Of a DNA stretch of 64,000 bases, positions 9,174 to 17,369 are shown in pieces. The notes under the pieces are model-generated. The model was not told where the DNA came from. It saw nothing but the letters and a program-made list of their open reading frames with translations, and did no database searches. Position numbers and translations under genes: made by a program. Location of the stretch: positions 62,001 to 126,000 of the forward strand of contig NZ_MJAO01000016.1 of NCBI RefSeq assembly GCF_001902635.1. Direction: 5' to 3'. The DNA is from Serratia marcescens (GTDB lineage: Bacteria > Pseudomonadota > Gammaproteobacteria > Enterobacterales > Enterobacteriaceae). Position 1 is the stretch's first letter. Every line of letters starts with the position of its first letter.

Positions 9174-9842
9174 TCAGGTTGCTGCCGCCGTGGCGGGGCG
9201 CAGCGCTTTGCCAAAGGTTTGCGCCAGCTGATAGGCGAGCGAAACGCGCTGTTCCGCTTTGCCCTGTGCTACGGCCTCGTCGGCGAGCCCGTGCATGGCG
9301 TGAAACATCATAATGGCCATGCTGCGAGCGTCGGCAAGTTCCCAGGCGCCGGCCCGCACGCCGGCGTGCAGCAACTCGGTCAGCTGTCCGATGACCGGAT
9401 TGTTGGCCATCAGCTGGCGATCATCGGCGGGGCGCACGTCATGAAACAGCATATCGTGCAGCATCACCTGCCCCAAAAGCCCCTCTAGCGCGCAGAGGAA
9501 CCAGGCATTCAGGCGTGCGTCCCAATCCTTTGGTTCACACGCCATCTGTGCCTGTTCGATCCGCACGCAAAATGCCGACATAAAGCGTTGCTGCAGCGCA
9601 TTGAGGATGGCGTCGCGTGATTTGAAATAGAGGTAGAAGGTGCCTTTGGCGACTTGGGCGGCGGCGGCGATCTCTTCGACGCTGGTGGTGGTGACGCCAT
9701 GAGTGAGAAACAGTTTTTCCGCAGCGTCTAACAACGCCGCTCGTCTCACCTGTGGCGCGCGGGTGCGCCGCCGCACTGTCGCCGCGGCGGGTGTCGTCGT
9801 TTTCTTGCTTGCCGGGCCCTTGCGGCCGGAGCTTGTCGTCAT
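9174..9842 (-). CDS. TetR/AcrR-family repressor
   Basis: A 222-residue regulator. After a basic, Ala/Thr/Lys-rich tail (residues 1-30) the TetR DNA-binding domain is clear at about residues 33-80 (ALLDAAEKLFLTHG, VEEIAAAAQVAKGTFYLYF). The C-terminal ligand-binding domain is not conserved enough to predict a ligand. The gene lies 14 bases downstream of two half-ABC transporter genes on the same strand, so it is probably the last gene of their operon and its repressor. A TGACC-GAT-GGTCA palindrome upstream of the operon is the likely operator. Confidence 0.9.
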   Translation of the reverse strand: MTTSSGRKGPASKKTTTPAAATVRRRTRAPQVRRAALLDAAEKLFLTHGVTTTSVEEIAAAAQVAKGTFYLYFKSRDAILNALQQRFMSAFCVRIEQAQMACEPKDWDARLNAWFLCALEGLLGQVMLHDMLFHDVRPADDRQLMANNPVIGQLTELLHAGVRAGAWELADARSMAIMMFHAMHGLADEAVAQGKAEQRVSLAYQLAQTFGKALRPATAAAT

Positions 9843-9856
9843 GTTCTGGCTTACCG

Positions 9857-11461
9857 TTATGTTGCGTTGGCCGCGGTCGGGGAGCCTGGCAGGAACAAGG
9901 TATGAGTCGGCTGCCAGAGCGCCGCGTCACGATGGGTGACCATGATAACGGTAACAGGCAGCGCGCGCACGACGTGAGCCACTTCCCGTTCGGTTTTTTC
10001 ATCCAGCGCCGAAGTGGCTTCGTCCAGGATCAGTATCGGCGCCTGCTTGAGCAAGGCGCGGGCCAGCGCCACCCGCTGGCGTTCCCCTCCCGATAAAGCG
10101 CTGCCCTGGTGCCCCACGCTTTGGTGGATCCCTAGAGGTGAACGTTCGATGAGCGGCCCCAGAGCGGCCTGCCGCATTGCCCGCTCCACATCCTGTTCCG
10201 ATGCCAGCGGGTTGCCGAGGCGAACGTTTTCCGCCAGTGAGCCGGAAAACACGATCGGTTCCTGGGAGACATAGGCGATATGGGTAGCCAGATCGGCGTA
10301 GTGCATTTGTGTTAACGGGGTGCCGCCCAGCGAGATATGCCCCTGCTGCGGGTCGTCGAAGCGCATCAGCAACGCCAGTAGGGTGCTTTTACCACTGCCG
10401 CTGGCGCCGGCTACCCACACTTTTGAACCCGGCGGGATCTCAAGGCTGATGCTGTCGAGAACCGGGGCGTGGCTAATATGTTTCACGGAAAGGTGATGAC
10501 CATGTGGCGACTGGGCGGCGTTTGTTGTCGGTTCGGCTAGCGCCGGTGCGGCCGTGATCTGACGGTAATCCTGCACGGCGGCGCGCAAATCGTTGAGACC
10601 GATGCCGGCCAGCGCCAACTCGCCCAGCGGTGCGGCAGCCCGGCCCGTCATGACCAGCAGCGCCAAAATGAGCGCCGGATCGTGCAATCCGGCTAATGCG
10701 GCAAAGGCGGCCATGCCCGCCAGCGGCAAGACACTGGCCAGGAAGGCGGCCAGCACGGCGCCGGCGGCGGCGCGGTTGGTGGCCGCCAGGGCGGATTCTT
10801 GCGCTTGCCAGCGCTGCTCAAGGCGTTCGACCGCGCGTTTTGGCCCAGCGGCGGTACGCAAAAGTTCCAGGTGATCGACCAACTCCAACGTAGCCTGCGT
10901 GGCGTTCTCATCGGCCGTGTGCCGCTGTTTGTCGGCACGAGCGAGCGCACGCTGCGCCAGATATTGTGCCAGGAGCGCCAGAATCAGCAGGGCGCCGGCC
11001 ATCAGCGCGGTGCCGGTCCCGGCCAACATGCCCATGCCGAACAGCAGGAAAAGCGGCATCAACGGTGCGTGCAGAAATGTTTGCAGCTGATGCGCGGGAA
11101 TGCTCATAAAGCCGGGAATGCCGCGGCCCGCCATGAGAGCCACGCGGGCGCGGTGCTCATGAGTGAACCAAGAGAGCTTGGCGCGCGCCAAGGCATCGCC
11201 GAGCAATGCATAGAGGTCGCCTGCCAGCCGCGTTCCGGAGAGAAACCCGGCTCGCGTGGTTAAGATGGTTGCCAGCACGGCGACGGCGGCGGCGACAAAC
11301 ACCCACTCGGGCGAGGCGTGCCGGATAATCGTCAGCGCCAGCAAGGTATAGGTGGCCGCTTCGATAGCCGCTACGCCGACCCAAGCCAGACCGACCGTAA
11401 ACAAGCGGCGGCGAGCCACCGGTGGCAGAGAGGATGAACGGTCAGGGGATGTCGGGTTCAT
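9857..11461 (-). CDS. ABC half-transporter, membrane domain fused to ATPase (second subunit)
   Basis: A 534-residue fused exporter-fold subunit: six predicted membrane helices in about residues 1-300 and a nucleotide-binding domain with Walker A GASGSGKSTLL, the ABC signature LSGGERQRVALARAL, and Walker B ILILDEATSALD. It overlaps the upstream ABC gene by four bases (ATGA), so the two are translationally coupled and probably form a heterodimer. The pairing and low conservation resemble CydDC or the IrtAB/YbtPQ siderophore transporters; neither substrate nor direction can be told from sequence. The ATG at 11461 has a GGAGC ribosome site. Confidence 0.85.
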   Translation of the reverse strand: MNPTSPDRSSSLPPVARRRLFTVGLAWVGVAAIEAATYTLLALTIIRHASPEWVFVAAAVAVLATILTTRAGFLSGTRLAGDLYALLGDALARAKLSWFTHEHRARVALMAGRGIPGFMSIPAHQLQTFLHAPLMPLFLLFGMGMLAGTGTALMAGALLILALLAQYLAQRALARADKQRHTADENATQATLELVDHLELLRTAAGPKRAVERLEQRWQAQESALAATNRAAAGAVLAAFLASVLPLAGMAAFAALAGLHDPALILALLVMTGRAAAPLGELALAGIGLNDLRAAVQDYRQITAAPALAEPTTNAAQSPHGHHLSVKHISHAPVLDSISLEIPPGSKVWVAGASGSGKSTLLALLMRFDDPQQGHISLGGTPLTQMHYADLATHIAYVSQEPIVFSGSLAENVRLGNPLASEQDVERAMRQAALGPLIERSPLGIHQSVGHQGSALSGGERQRVALARALLKQAPILILDEATSALDEKTEREVAHVVRALPVTVIMVTHRDAALWQPTHTLFLPGSPTAANAT

Positions 11462-13056
11462 ACCAGAGCTCCTTCGTGTGTCGCAGGCGTTAACGCGAGC
11501 AGGGCATCGGCACCGGCGGCCAGCGCGGGGTCATGCGTGACCACCACGACGGTTTTTTGCTGGCGGTGGGCCAGTGTGTGCAATGCTTCAATCAAACGTT
11601 TGGCGGTGGCGGCATCCAACGCGCTGGTCGGTTCGTCCAGCAGGAGCACCGGCGCGTGGCTGAGGAAAGCGCGCGCCAGCCCTACGCGCTGACGCTCACC
11701 GCCGGACAGTTGCCCGGTATCCGTGTCCAGATCGAGAGTAATTTGCGCCTGGCGCAGTGCGTCAATGTATTGTTCATCGGTTGCTTCCGGTGAGGATAGC
11801 GCCAGATTTTCGCGCACGCTGGCTGGCAATACGTCGCCCCCCTGGGGCAACAGCAGCACGGCGTCGTGGCGAGTCTGTTCATCCAGCGGCGCAATGTCGC
11901 ATTGCGCCAGGAAGATATGGCCGCCTTGCAGCGGTTCCAGGCCCGCCAGCGCTCTCAGCAGCGTGGTCTTGCCCGAGCCGCTGGCGCCGGTGATCGCGGT
12001 CAGCATCCCCGGCATGAAGCGGTAACTCAGCCCGTCAAGTATGCGGCGGTCTGCCACTGCCAGCACGGCATGCGCGGCCTCAATCGAAAGAGGCGCTGCC
12101 GGCAGTGAAGCGTTTCCGGCAGGCAGCGTTGGTTCAAGCAGCAATGTCGCGATCCGCTTGGCCGCAGCGCGGCCGGCGGCAACGTAATCCAGTCCATGTC
12201 CGAGTTTTAGCGCTGGGGTGACGATAGCCAGACTGAAGAATAGGGTTGCGGCCAGAATCGATGTGTCCTGCCGATACGCCACTGCGTAGGCGATGGCGAA
12301 AGTGGTGGCGGCTTGCATCAGCGCCACGGCCAGCGCGGCAGGCGTCGCGACTTTACGGACCCAGGCGACCATGCCTTGGGTGAATCGCGTGGTGGCGTTG
12401 CGATAGGCGGCCAGTGCGCCCGATTGGGTGCCATAAATGCGGTTGACGCGGATACCGCGCGCGTAGTCATCGACCGCCGTCACAATCTCGCTCATCACTT
12501 TCATGCGTTCGGCGCCGTGGCGCGCCGATAAACGTGGCATCAACACCAGGTAGTACAACGCCGCAATCACGCCGGGCAGCAGGGCCAGCAGCGCGATGGG
12601 GCCGGCGATCGCCAGCAGCAGCGCGATAGAGGCCAGGGGAACAATCACGAATGTGGAAATCTCGGCGGGAAGGTGCGCGATCATGTGGTGCAATGCGGCG
12701 ATATCGTCCGACACCAGGCGCCGCAGCACATCGCCGCTATGTCGGGCTAACGCGCCGGCGGGCAAGCGAACCAAATGATTGGCGGCCCTTCGCCGCAGCC
12801 GGGCTGCAAACTTCGCTTCCGTATCGTGCGCCAGCCAGGAGGCGAAGGATGTCAGTACGGCGGCGGCGATCCACAGGCCTAAAGCCGCGAGAATCCAGTT
12901 CGTCGTAAGATCGGCGATGAACTGGACGAGACACCACAATGCGCACAACGCCGCCAGGCCGGACAACGCCGCGGCCAGGGTGGCGATAGCCAGCCTTGGC
13001 AAGAGCGGACGCAGTACCGGCGCCAGCGCCGCGGTGGTTAAACGCGATAACACCAT
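11458..13056 (-). CDS. ABC half-transporter, membrane domain fused to ATPase (first subunit)
   Basis: A 532-residue partner of the next gene: a type IV (exporter-fold) membrane domain (about residues 1-300, several Ala/Leu-rich helices) and an ATPase domain with Walker A GASGSGKTTLL, signature LSGGERQRVGLARAF and Walker B VLLLDEPTSALD. I chose the ATG at 13056, which has a GGGGGAGA ribosome site; an in-frame ATG six codons upstream (13074) has none as good. It is first in a three-gene operon ending in a TetR gene. The substrate is unknown; a drug, peptide or siderophore are all possible. Confidence 0.85.
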   Translation of the reverse strand: MVLSRLTTAALAPVLRPLLPRLAIATLAAALSGLAALCALWCLVQFIADLTTNWILAALGLWIAAAVLTSFASWLAHDTEAKFAARLRRRAANHLVRLPAGALARHSGDVLRRLVSDDIAALHHMIAHLPAEISTFVIVPLASIALLLAIAGPIALLALLPGVIAALYYLVLMPRLSARHGAERMKVMSEIVTAVDDYARGIRVNRIYGTQSGALAAYRNATTRFTQGMVAWVRKVATPAALAVALMQAATTFAIAYAVAYRQDTSILAATLFFSLAIVTPALKLGHGLDYVAAGRAAAKRIATLLLEPTLPAGNASLPAAPLSIEAAHAVLAVADRRILDGLSYRFMPGMLTAITGASGSGKTTLLRALAGLEPLQGGHIFLAQCDIAPLDEQTRHDAVLLLPQGGDVLPASVRENLALSSPEATDEQYIDALRQAQITLDLDTDTGQLSGGERQRVGLARAFLSHAPVLLLDEPTSALDAATAKRLIEALHTLAHRQQKTVVVVTHDPALAAGADALLALTPATHEGALV

Positions 13057-13122
13057 ATGATCTCCCCCTATCACTGTTGTGCGGTAACGCCAACAGCGGA
13101 GCTATCGGCATTCTATCCTTAA

Positions 13123-13135
13123 TGACCGATGGTCA
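13123..13135. promoter_or_regulatory. TetR-type operator palindrome
   Basis: A perfect inverted repeat TGACC-GAT-GGTCA lies 67 bases upstream of the first ABC gene. Its form is typical of TetR-family operators, and a TetR gene closes the operon, so autoregulation is the simplest reading. This is inferred, not shown. Confidence 0.6.
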
Positions 13136-13232
13136 GTATAGGGTGGTTTACGGTGGAAGACAGGACAAAAGTTGAGTTATTTTGGATTTTGTTGCGGCCC
13201 GCCAGAGGTGCTGAACGGGCCGATGTGGCGGG

Positions 13233-14465
13233 TTAACTGAAGATGTCTTCGGCGATCACCTCGAACAGCGTATCGATCTCGCTCTGGGTGTTGTAGTGCA
13301 TCATGCCGATGCGCAGCACGCCGCCGTCCTGCAACCCCAATTGCTGAACCAGGCCCAGCGCATAGAAATGCCCGCTGCCGGCGCAGATATTGCGCTGCCC
13401 CAGACGGCGGGCGATCGCGTCAGGTGTGTGGCCGCTGAAGGTCAGGGCAAAGGTCGGCGTGCGGCGTGCGCTGTTCGCCTGCGGATTGCCGTAGAGCCTG
13501 ACGCCGTCGAGTTGCTGCAACCGCTGTAAAAAGTGGCTGCACAGCGCCTCTTCATGGCGGTGATAGGCGGCGAAACTCTCCTGCAAGCGCTGCCTCAATG
13601 GCGCACCCGGCGTGCCCCACTGCGCCAGATAGTCGATCGCCGCCGTGACGCCGGCCAGCGCTTCGAAGCTCTGCGTACCGGTTTCGAAACGTCCGGGGCC
13701 GACATCGGTGGCCGGCTCGACTTTATACGGCCGCAGGCGTTGCAGCCACTGCGGCGCGATGTAGGCCATGCCGACGTGCGGGCCAAAGAACTTGTAGGCG
13801 GAGCAGACCAGGAAGTCGCAGCCCAACGCCTGTACGTCGATCAGGTTGTGCGGCGCGTAGTGTACGGCGTCGACATAGACCTGCGCGCCCACCCGATGCG
13901 CGGCTTCGACGATGGTTTTGATATCGACGATGCTGCCGGTGACGTTGGAGGCGTAGCTCACCGCCACCAGGCGGGTGTTGGCGTTGATGCGCTCACACAC
14001 TTTTGCGGCGTCCAACGCGCAGTCGGCGCTTTCCAGCGGTATTTGATGCAACACAGCCCCTTTATCGGCGGCGGCCTGCTGCCAGCTGGAAACGTTGGCG
14101 TAGTGATCCAGCGCGGTGACGATGACCTCATCGCCGGCCCGCCAATCGCGGCTGATGATACGGCTGAGATGAAAAGTCAGCGTGGTCATGTTCATGCCGA
14201 AGGCGATGTTGTCGGGCGACGGCGCATTTAACAAGGCGCGCACTGATTCCCGCGCTTGGCTCATCACCTCACCGGTGGCCTGGCTGGAAAAATAGTGCCC
14301 GCCCAGGTTGGCGTTGTATTTCCCCAGGTAGTCCGTCATTTTTTCCAGCACGCCCCGTGAAACCTGCGAACCGCCGGGGCCGTCGAAAAAGATCACCGGT
14401 TTGCCGTCGATCTGCTGGGACAGGGCGCTGAATTGGCGTCGGGCGAGCTCGGGGGTGAAGGTCAT
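13233..14465 (-). CDS. Class-V PLP enzyme, cysteine-desulfurase-like
   Basis: A 410-residue fold-type I PLP enzyme of the cysteine-desulfurase-like group. The Schiff-base lysine is K225 in CSAYKFFGPH, with the cofactor-contacting Asp199 and His202 in VDAVHYAPH just before it. At the place where SufS/IscS-type enzymes carry the nucleophilic cysteine (pattern RxGxxC), this protein reads AGSGHFYAL, so the cysteine seems to be replaced by tyrosine. It may therefore not release sulfur but act on another amino acid substrate. It overlaps the upstream dioxygenase gene by four bases (ATGA), which argues for a shared pathway. The ATG at 14465 has a GGAGAG ribosome site. Confidence 0.85.
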   Translation of the reverse strand: MTFTPELARRQFSALSQQIDGKPVIFFDGPGGSQVSRGVLEKMTDYLGKYNANLGGHYFSSQATGEVMSQARESVRALLNAPSPDNIAFGMNMTTLTFHLSRIISRDWRAGDEVIVTALDHYANVSSWQQAAADKGAVLHQIPLESADCALDAAKVCERINANTRLVAVSYASNVTGSIVDIKTIVEAAHRVGAQVYVDAVHYAPHNLIDVQALGCDFLVCSAYKFFGPHVGMAYIAPQWLQRLRPYKVEPATDVGPGRFETGTQSFEALAGVTAAIDYLAQWGTPGAPLRQRLQESFAAYHRHEEALCSHFLQRLQQLDGVRLYGNPQANSARRTPTFALTFSGHTPDAIARRLGQRNICAGSGHFYALGLVQQLGLQDGGVLRIGMMHYNTQSEIDTLFEVIAEDIFS

Positions 14466-15106
14466 GCTTTCTCTCCCCGGGCGGTGAGGACAAAGAGGTC
14501 CAGATGGCCTTCTTCTTTCGGGCTCACGGCGTTGATCGGCGTGGCGTTATGCCACAGTTTACTGTCCGCCAGCAGCACGGCTTCACCGTCCGCCAGCGCT
14601 TTTTTAAAGAAAGGATCGTGGTGGCTGTCGTCGTACAGCATGATTTCGCCGCCGACGATATTGTGGCGGTGAATGGCGATCATCGCGATGTGGTCGAAGC
14701 CGTCTTGGTGAATGCCTTCCGGCGCCACCTGGGTGTCTTTCTCGATGGCGACCACGCGCATCTGGTGGATCTCTATCTCGGTGCCTTCCGGCAGCTCGTT
14801 GCTCTCCGCAAACAGGTTGCACATCTCTTCCATGCCGGCGCTTTGCAGTACGGCGCTGTCGATAGGCTCGAAGCGGCGCACCACGTTGCCCTGGAAGTGG
14901 TTGATCTCATCGGATTGCATAAAGGTGCGCGGCCCCACTTCGACGACGTTGGGGTTGAGGTATTTAACGACCGAATAGCGGCGCAGGCGATACTTGCCGT
15001 CGGCGTGTTGCGTGTGGGGCAAGGAGGAAAACGAAGGCATCAGCTGTTGGGTGGCTTGCGGGCTTAGTACAGTCATACTTATTACGTTTTCGTGTTTCTG
15101 TAACAT
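14462..15106 (-). CDS. 2-oxoglutarate/Fe(II) dioxygenase, amino-acid hydroxylase type
   Basis: A 214-residue protein of the 2OG-Fe dioxygenase family that includes L-isoleucine and other free amino-acid hydroxylases. The iron triad is visible: H133 and D135 in GIHQDGFDH, and the distal H186 in KLWHNATPI. The expected reaction is hydroxylation of a free amino acid with 2-oxoglutarate and oxygen, giving succinate and CO2. I chose ATG 15106 because AGAGG lies five bases upstream; the frame stays open for about 190 more codons upstream, but those residues are unlike any protein and lie in an AT-rich regulatory gap. It is translationally coupled to the PLP enzyme downstream. The substrate is unknown. 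Confidence 0.85.
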   Translation of the reverse strand: MLQKHENVISMTVLSPQATQQLMPSFSSLPHTQHADGKYRLRRYSVVKYLNPNVVEVGPRTFMQSDEINHFQGNVVRRFEPIDSAVLQSAGMEEMCNLFAESNELPEGTEIEIHQMRVVAIEKDTQVAPEGIHQDGFDHIAMIAIHRHNIVGGEIMLYDDSHHDPFFKKALADGEAVLLADSKLWHNATPINAVSPKEEGHLDLFVLTARGEKA

Positions 15107-15466
15107 AATCACCTCTAATAATAATAATTTCTGATGTTGTAGGGGGTAATTCGATTGAATTGTAGACGACTCTATAACCAACGCAATTTGGCGGTGGCGA
15201 GGTGTGACGGCGGTCGTAAAGTGGAGTGAACAGCAGAGGGGATGAGCAGCAGGAAATGCCTGCATGGTGCGGGGGCATACAGCAAAAGCAGCGCTGACGG
15301 AGAGAGAATTAATGCGGATGCGTAACGTGACCACGGTTACGCTTTCGGGGATAACTCTCATGAATATGAGATGCTTTACTATAATTCCGGGACAAGGTGA
15401 CCGCAGTGGAATTGCCAGATTATTGAAAGAACAATCTTCAATTCCCCCTGAATAAGGACTCCGATC
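15107..15466. promoter_or_regulatory. Divergent control region with two palindromes and a TATAAT box
   Basis: This 360-bp gap separates the leftward dioxygenase operon from the rightward secreted-protein gene. The half next to the dioxygenase is AT-rich (ATAATAATAATT repeats). The other half has an inverted repeat CGTAAC...GTTACG (15321-15326 and 15336-15341), a perfect palindrome TCTCAT-GAAT-ATGAGA (15356-15371) and a TATAAT -10 box (15380-15385) for the rightward gene. The palindrome lies where a -35 box would be, suggesting a regulated promoter. No gene is seen in the gap. Confidence 0.6.
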
Positions 15467-15943
15467 ATGCAGCATGCCAGAAAACTCCTCATTTCCTGCC
15501 TGTTTGCTTCGATAATGCTTCCCGGCATGGCGTTTGCGGAGGATCCCCCGGCGACACCGTTGGCTACCGGGATCGTCAGCAGCGGCGTGGCCGAAGCGCA
15601 AGTGACCGAAGCCGTGCGTCACGGTGAAATCCTGACCATCAAGGTGCGTTTCAAAGGGTTGAAAGACAACCTTAACGGACAAGGCTTGTATAGCAGCCTC
15701 GATAAAAGCAGTCTTGAGAAATCCTTCTATATTCTGGTGGGTAATAAAAAATACCTGCTGCTTACCGATAGCAACAATGTCCCACTGACCTCTCCCAGCG
15801 TGTCATTCAGCTCAAGCTCAGGCATTCCCTATGTCGCCACCTGGTTTGGCAGCTTCCCTGCGCCTCCACCTGACGTGAAGGAGGTGTACCTGACGATCGC
15901 CAACGTCGAGCCGCTCGGGCCGATAGCCATTACGGATCGTTGA
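15467..15943 (+). CDS. Secreted protein of unknown function
   Basis: A 158-residue protein with a clear signal peptide (residues 1 to about 24, hydrophobic core then AFA). The mature part is beta-rich with a KVRFKGL segment, a YILVGNKKYLLL segment that looks like a strand pair, and a proline-rich loop (FPAPPPDV) before the C-terminus. I do not recognise the family. It is followed after 3 bases by an OmpA-domain protein, so the two are almost certainly co-expressed and may work together at the outer membrane or periplasm. No lipobox is present. Confidence 0.75.
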   Translation: MQHARKLLISCLFASIMLPGMAFAEDPPATPLATGIVSSGVAEAQVTEAVRHGEILTIKVRFKGLKDNLNGQGLYSSLDKSSLEKSFYILVGNKKYLLLTDSNNVPLTSPSVSFSSSSGIPYVATWFGSFPAPPPDVKEVYLTIANVEPLGPIAITDR

Positions 15944-15946
15944 GCG

Positions 15947-16555
15947 ATGAACGGCCTCAGGAAAGCCGCCTGCGTGGGCGGGGTGCTAGCCATTGGGCTG
16001 GTGTCATTCGGTTCATGGGCTGACAGCGGAGAGCCGGCATCGGTTGGGAAACCGGTGATACTCAATCTCAAGGCCACCCGGCTGGATTTGGTTGGTTTGC
16101 CCTCGGGGCTGAATGCCGGTGTCCTGGATCTGCAGAGTAAGGCAGCGGATTTGGCTAAACAGTCCGCCGACATTTCCGTCAGAAACAGCAAAAATGCCGT
16201 AACGTTATCGATGCGCAGCGATGTGCTGTTCGCCTTCGACAGCGATGCGATTGCCGCTAAAGCAGAGCCTGCGCTGCAACAGGTGGCGCAATTTATCGCT
16301 GCCGAACCGGTAGGAAAGGTGGTGATCGAGGGGCATACCGATGCGGTGGGCAGCGATAAATATAATCAGGATTTGTCGCTGCGACGCGCACGTGCGGTGG
16401 CTGCTTGGCTGATCGCACATGGCGTAGAAAAATCTCGTCTGAGTGAGCGGGGAAAAGGTGAGGCTGAGCCGGTGGCTTCCAACGACACGCCGACAGGCCG
16501 GGCCAAGAATCGACGGGTTGACTTCGTGTTGCCGAAAACCGCTGCTGCCGGTTAA
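15947..16555 (+). CDS. OmpA-domain periplasmic/outer-membrane protein
   Basis: A 202-residue protein with a signal peptide (residues 1 to about 25), a linker of roughly 60 residues, and a C-terminal OmpA-like peptidoglycan-binding domain (about residues 85-195): FAFDSDAI, VVIEGHTDAVGSDKYNQDLSLRRA, and a closing GRAKNRRVDF segment, including the Asp and Arg that hold diaminopimelate in the family. No beta-barrel is seen. It overlaps nothing but starts 3 bases after the upstream secreted-protein gene. A likely role is anchoring its partner to peptidoglycan. Confidence 0.85.
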   Translation: MNGLRKAACVGGVLAIGLVSFGSWADSGEPASVGKPVILNLKATRLDLVGLPSGLNAGVLDLQSKAADLAKQSADISVRNSKNAVTLSMRSDVLFAFDSDAIAAKAEPALQQVAQFIAAEPVGKVVIEGHTDAVGSDKYNQDLSLRRARAVAAWLIAHGVEKSRLSERGKGEAEPVASNDTPTGRAKNRRVDFVLPKTAAAG

Positions 16556-16650
16556 CATCGCGCCGGCGGCCGTTTCCTCTTCTCAGTGTAGGGGAAAACG
16601 GCGTGAACACGGTGAAAACCGCCGCCGTTGTCGGGCGGCGGAAGCGAAAG

Positions 16651-17220
16651 TCAGGCGCGTTTAAACAGATTTGCCGCCTGGAACAGCGCGAAGGAGCTGA
16701 CCAGCATTTCGATGCCGACGATCGCCGTCACCAGCGTGACCGACGCCGCCGGGCCCGAGCCGATCAGCATCCAGGCGATGATCAAATCGAGCACGCCAAT
16801 AACGAACTGCAGCCAGTTGCCCGGCAGCCCGCGGCGCATATAGCCCGCCGTCAGGCGCGCAATGCCGCCGAGCGCAAACAGCACGGCGAGGTATACCGCC
16901 AGCGCCAAAATGCCCGCCAACGGGCTGGTGATGAACAGATAGCCGATAATCAGGTAGGCCACGCCCAACAGAATGCCGCCGATCATCGGCCAGGTATTCT
17001 GCGCCCGGTTGGCGATCATGGCGATAATCAGCCCGGCGCCACTCAACAGCAGCAGGACGCCGACCACGATGCTCAATGCCGCGCCGGAGGCTAAGGGATT
17101 AACCAGACACAGTATGCCGCCCGCCAGCAGTAGAAAGGCGATGATCAGCAGGGTGGTACGTTGCTTTTTGAGCAGTTCTTCGCTCAGGAGGGGCAGATTA
17201 TTGCGGTCGAGGTTCAACAT
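16651..17220 (-). CDS. HdeD-like membrane protein (DUF308)
   Basis: A 189-residue inner-membrane protein with about six hydrophobic helices arranged as repeated pairs (for example LLIIAFLLLAGGILCLV and IGGILLGVAYLIIGYLFI). This layout and length match HdeD, which in E. coli aids acid resistance at high cell density. No hdeAB genes lie nearby, so an acid-resistance role is only suggested. The ATG at 17220 has a GGAG ribosome site seven bases upstream. Confidence 0.85.
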   Translation of the reverse strand: MLNLDRNNLPLLSEELLKKQRTTLLIIAFLLLAGGILCLVNPLASGAALSIVVGVLLLLSGAGLIIAMIANRAQNTWPMIGGILLGVAYLIIGYLFITSPLAGILALAVYLAVLFALGGIARLTAGYMRRGLPGNWLQFVIGVLDLIIAWMLIGSGPAASVTLVTAIVGIEMLVSSFALFQAANLFKRA

Positions 17221-17294
17221 GACAGTACTCCATTTCGTCGTTGGGTAATTAATCAGTCATCCTTACCTGTTTAGCATAGACCGTCCGGGGGTTT

Positions 17295-17322
17295 TTGACT
17301 GACCCGGCGCAAATGTTACACT
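17295..17322 (+). promoter_or_regulatory. Sigma-70 promoter of the LysM/LytM lipoprotein gene
   Basis: TTGACT (17295-17300) and TACACT (17317-17322) are separated by 16 bases, a good sigma-70 promoter about 48 bases before the chosen start codon. Confidence 0.75.
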
Positions 17323-17369
17323 GTGCGGCTGACGCGTATCAGAACCGAAACGACGACTGGGGACAGGAT

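Noticed and set aside
15107-15682. An N-terminal extension of the dioxygenase to 406 residues
   Set aside because: The extra residues run through an AT-rich divergent promoter and into the secreted-protein gene, match no family, and a ribosome site stands before ATG 15106.
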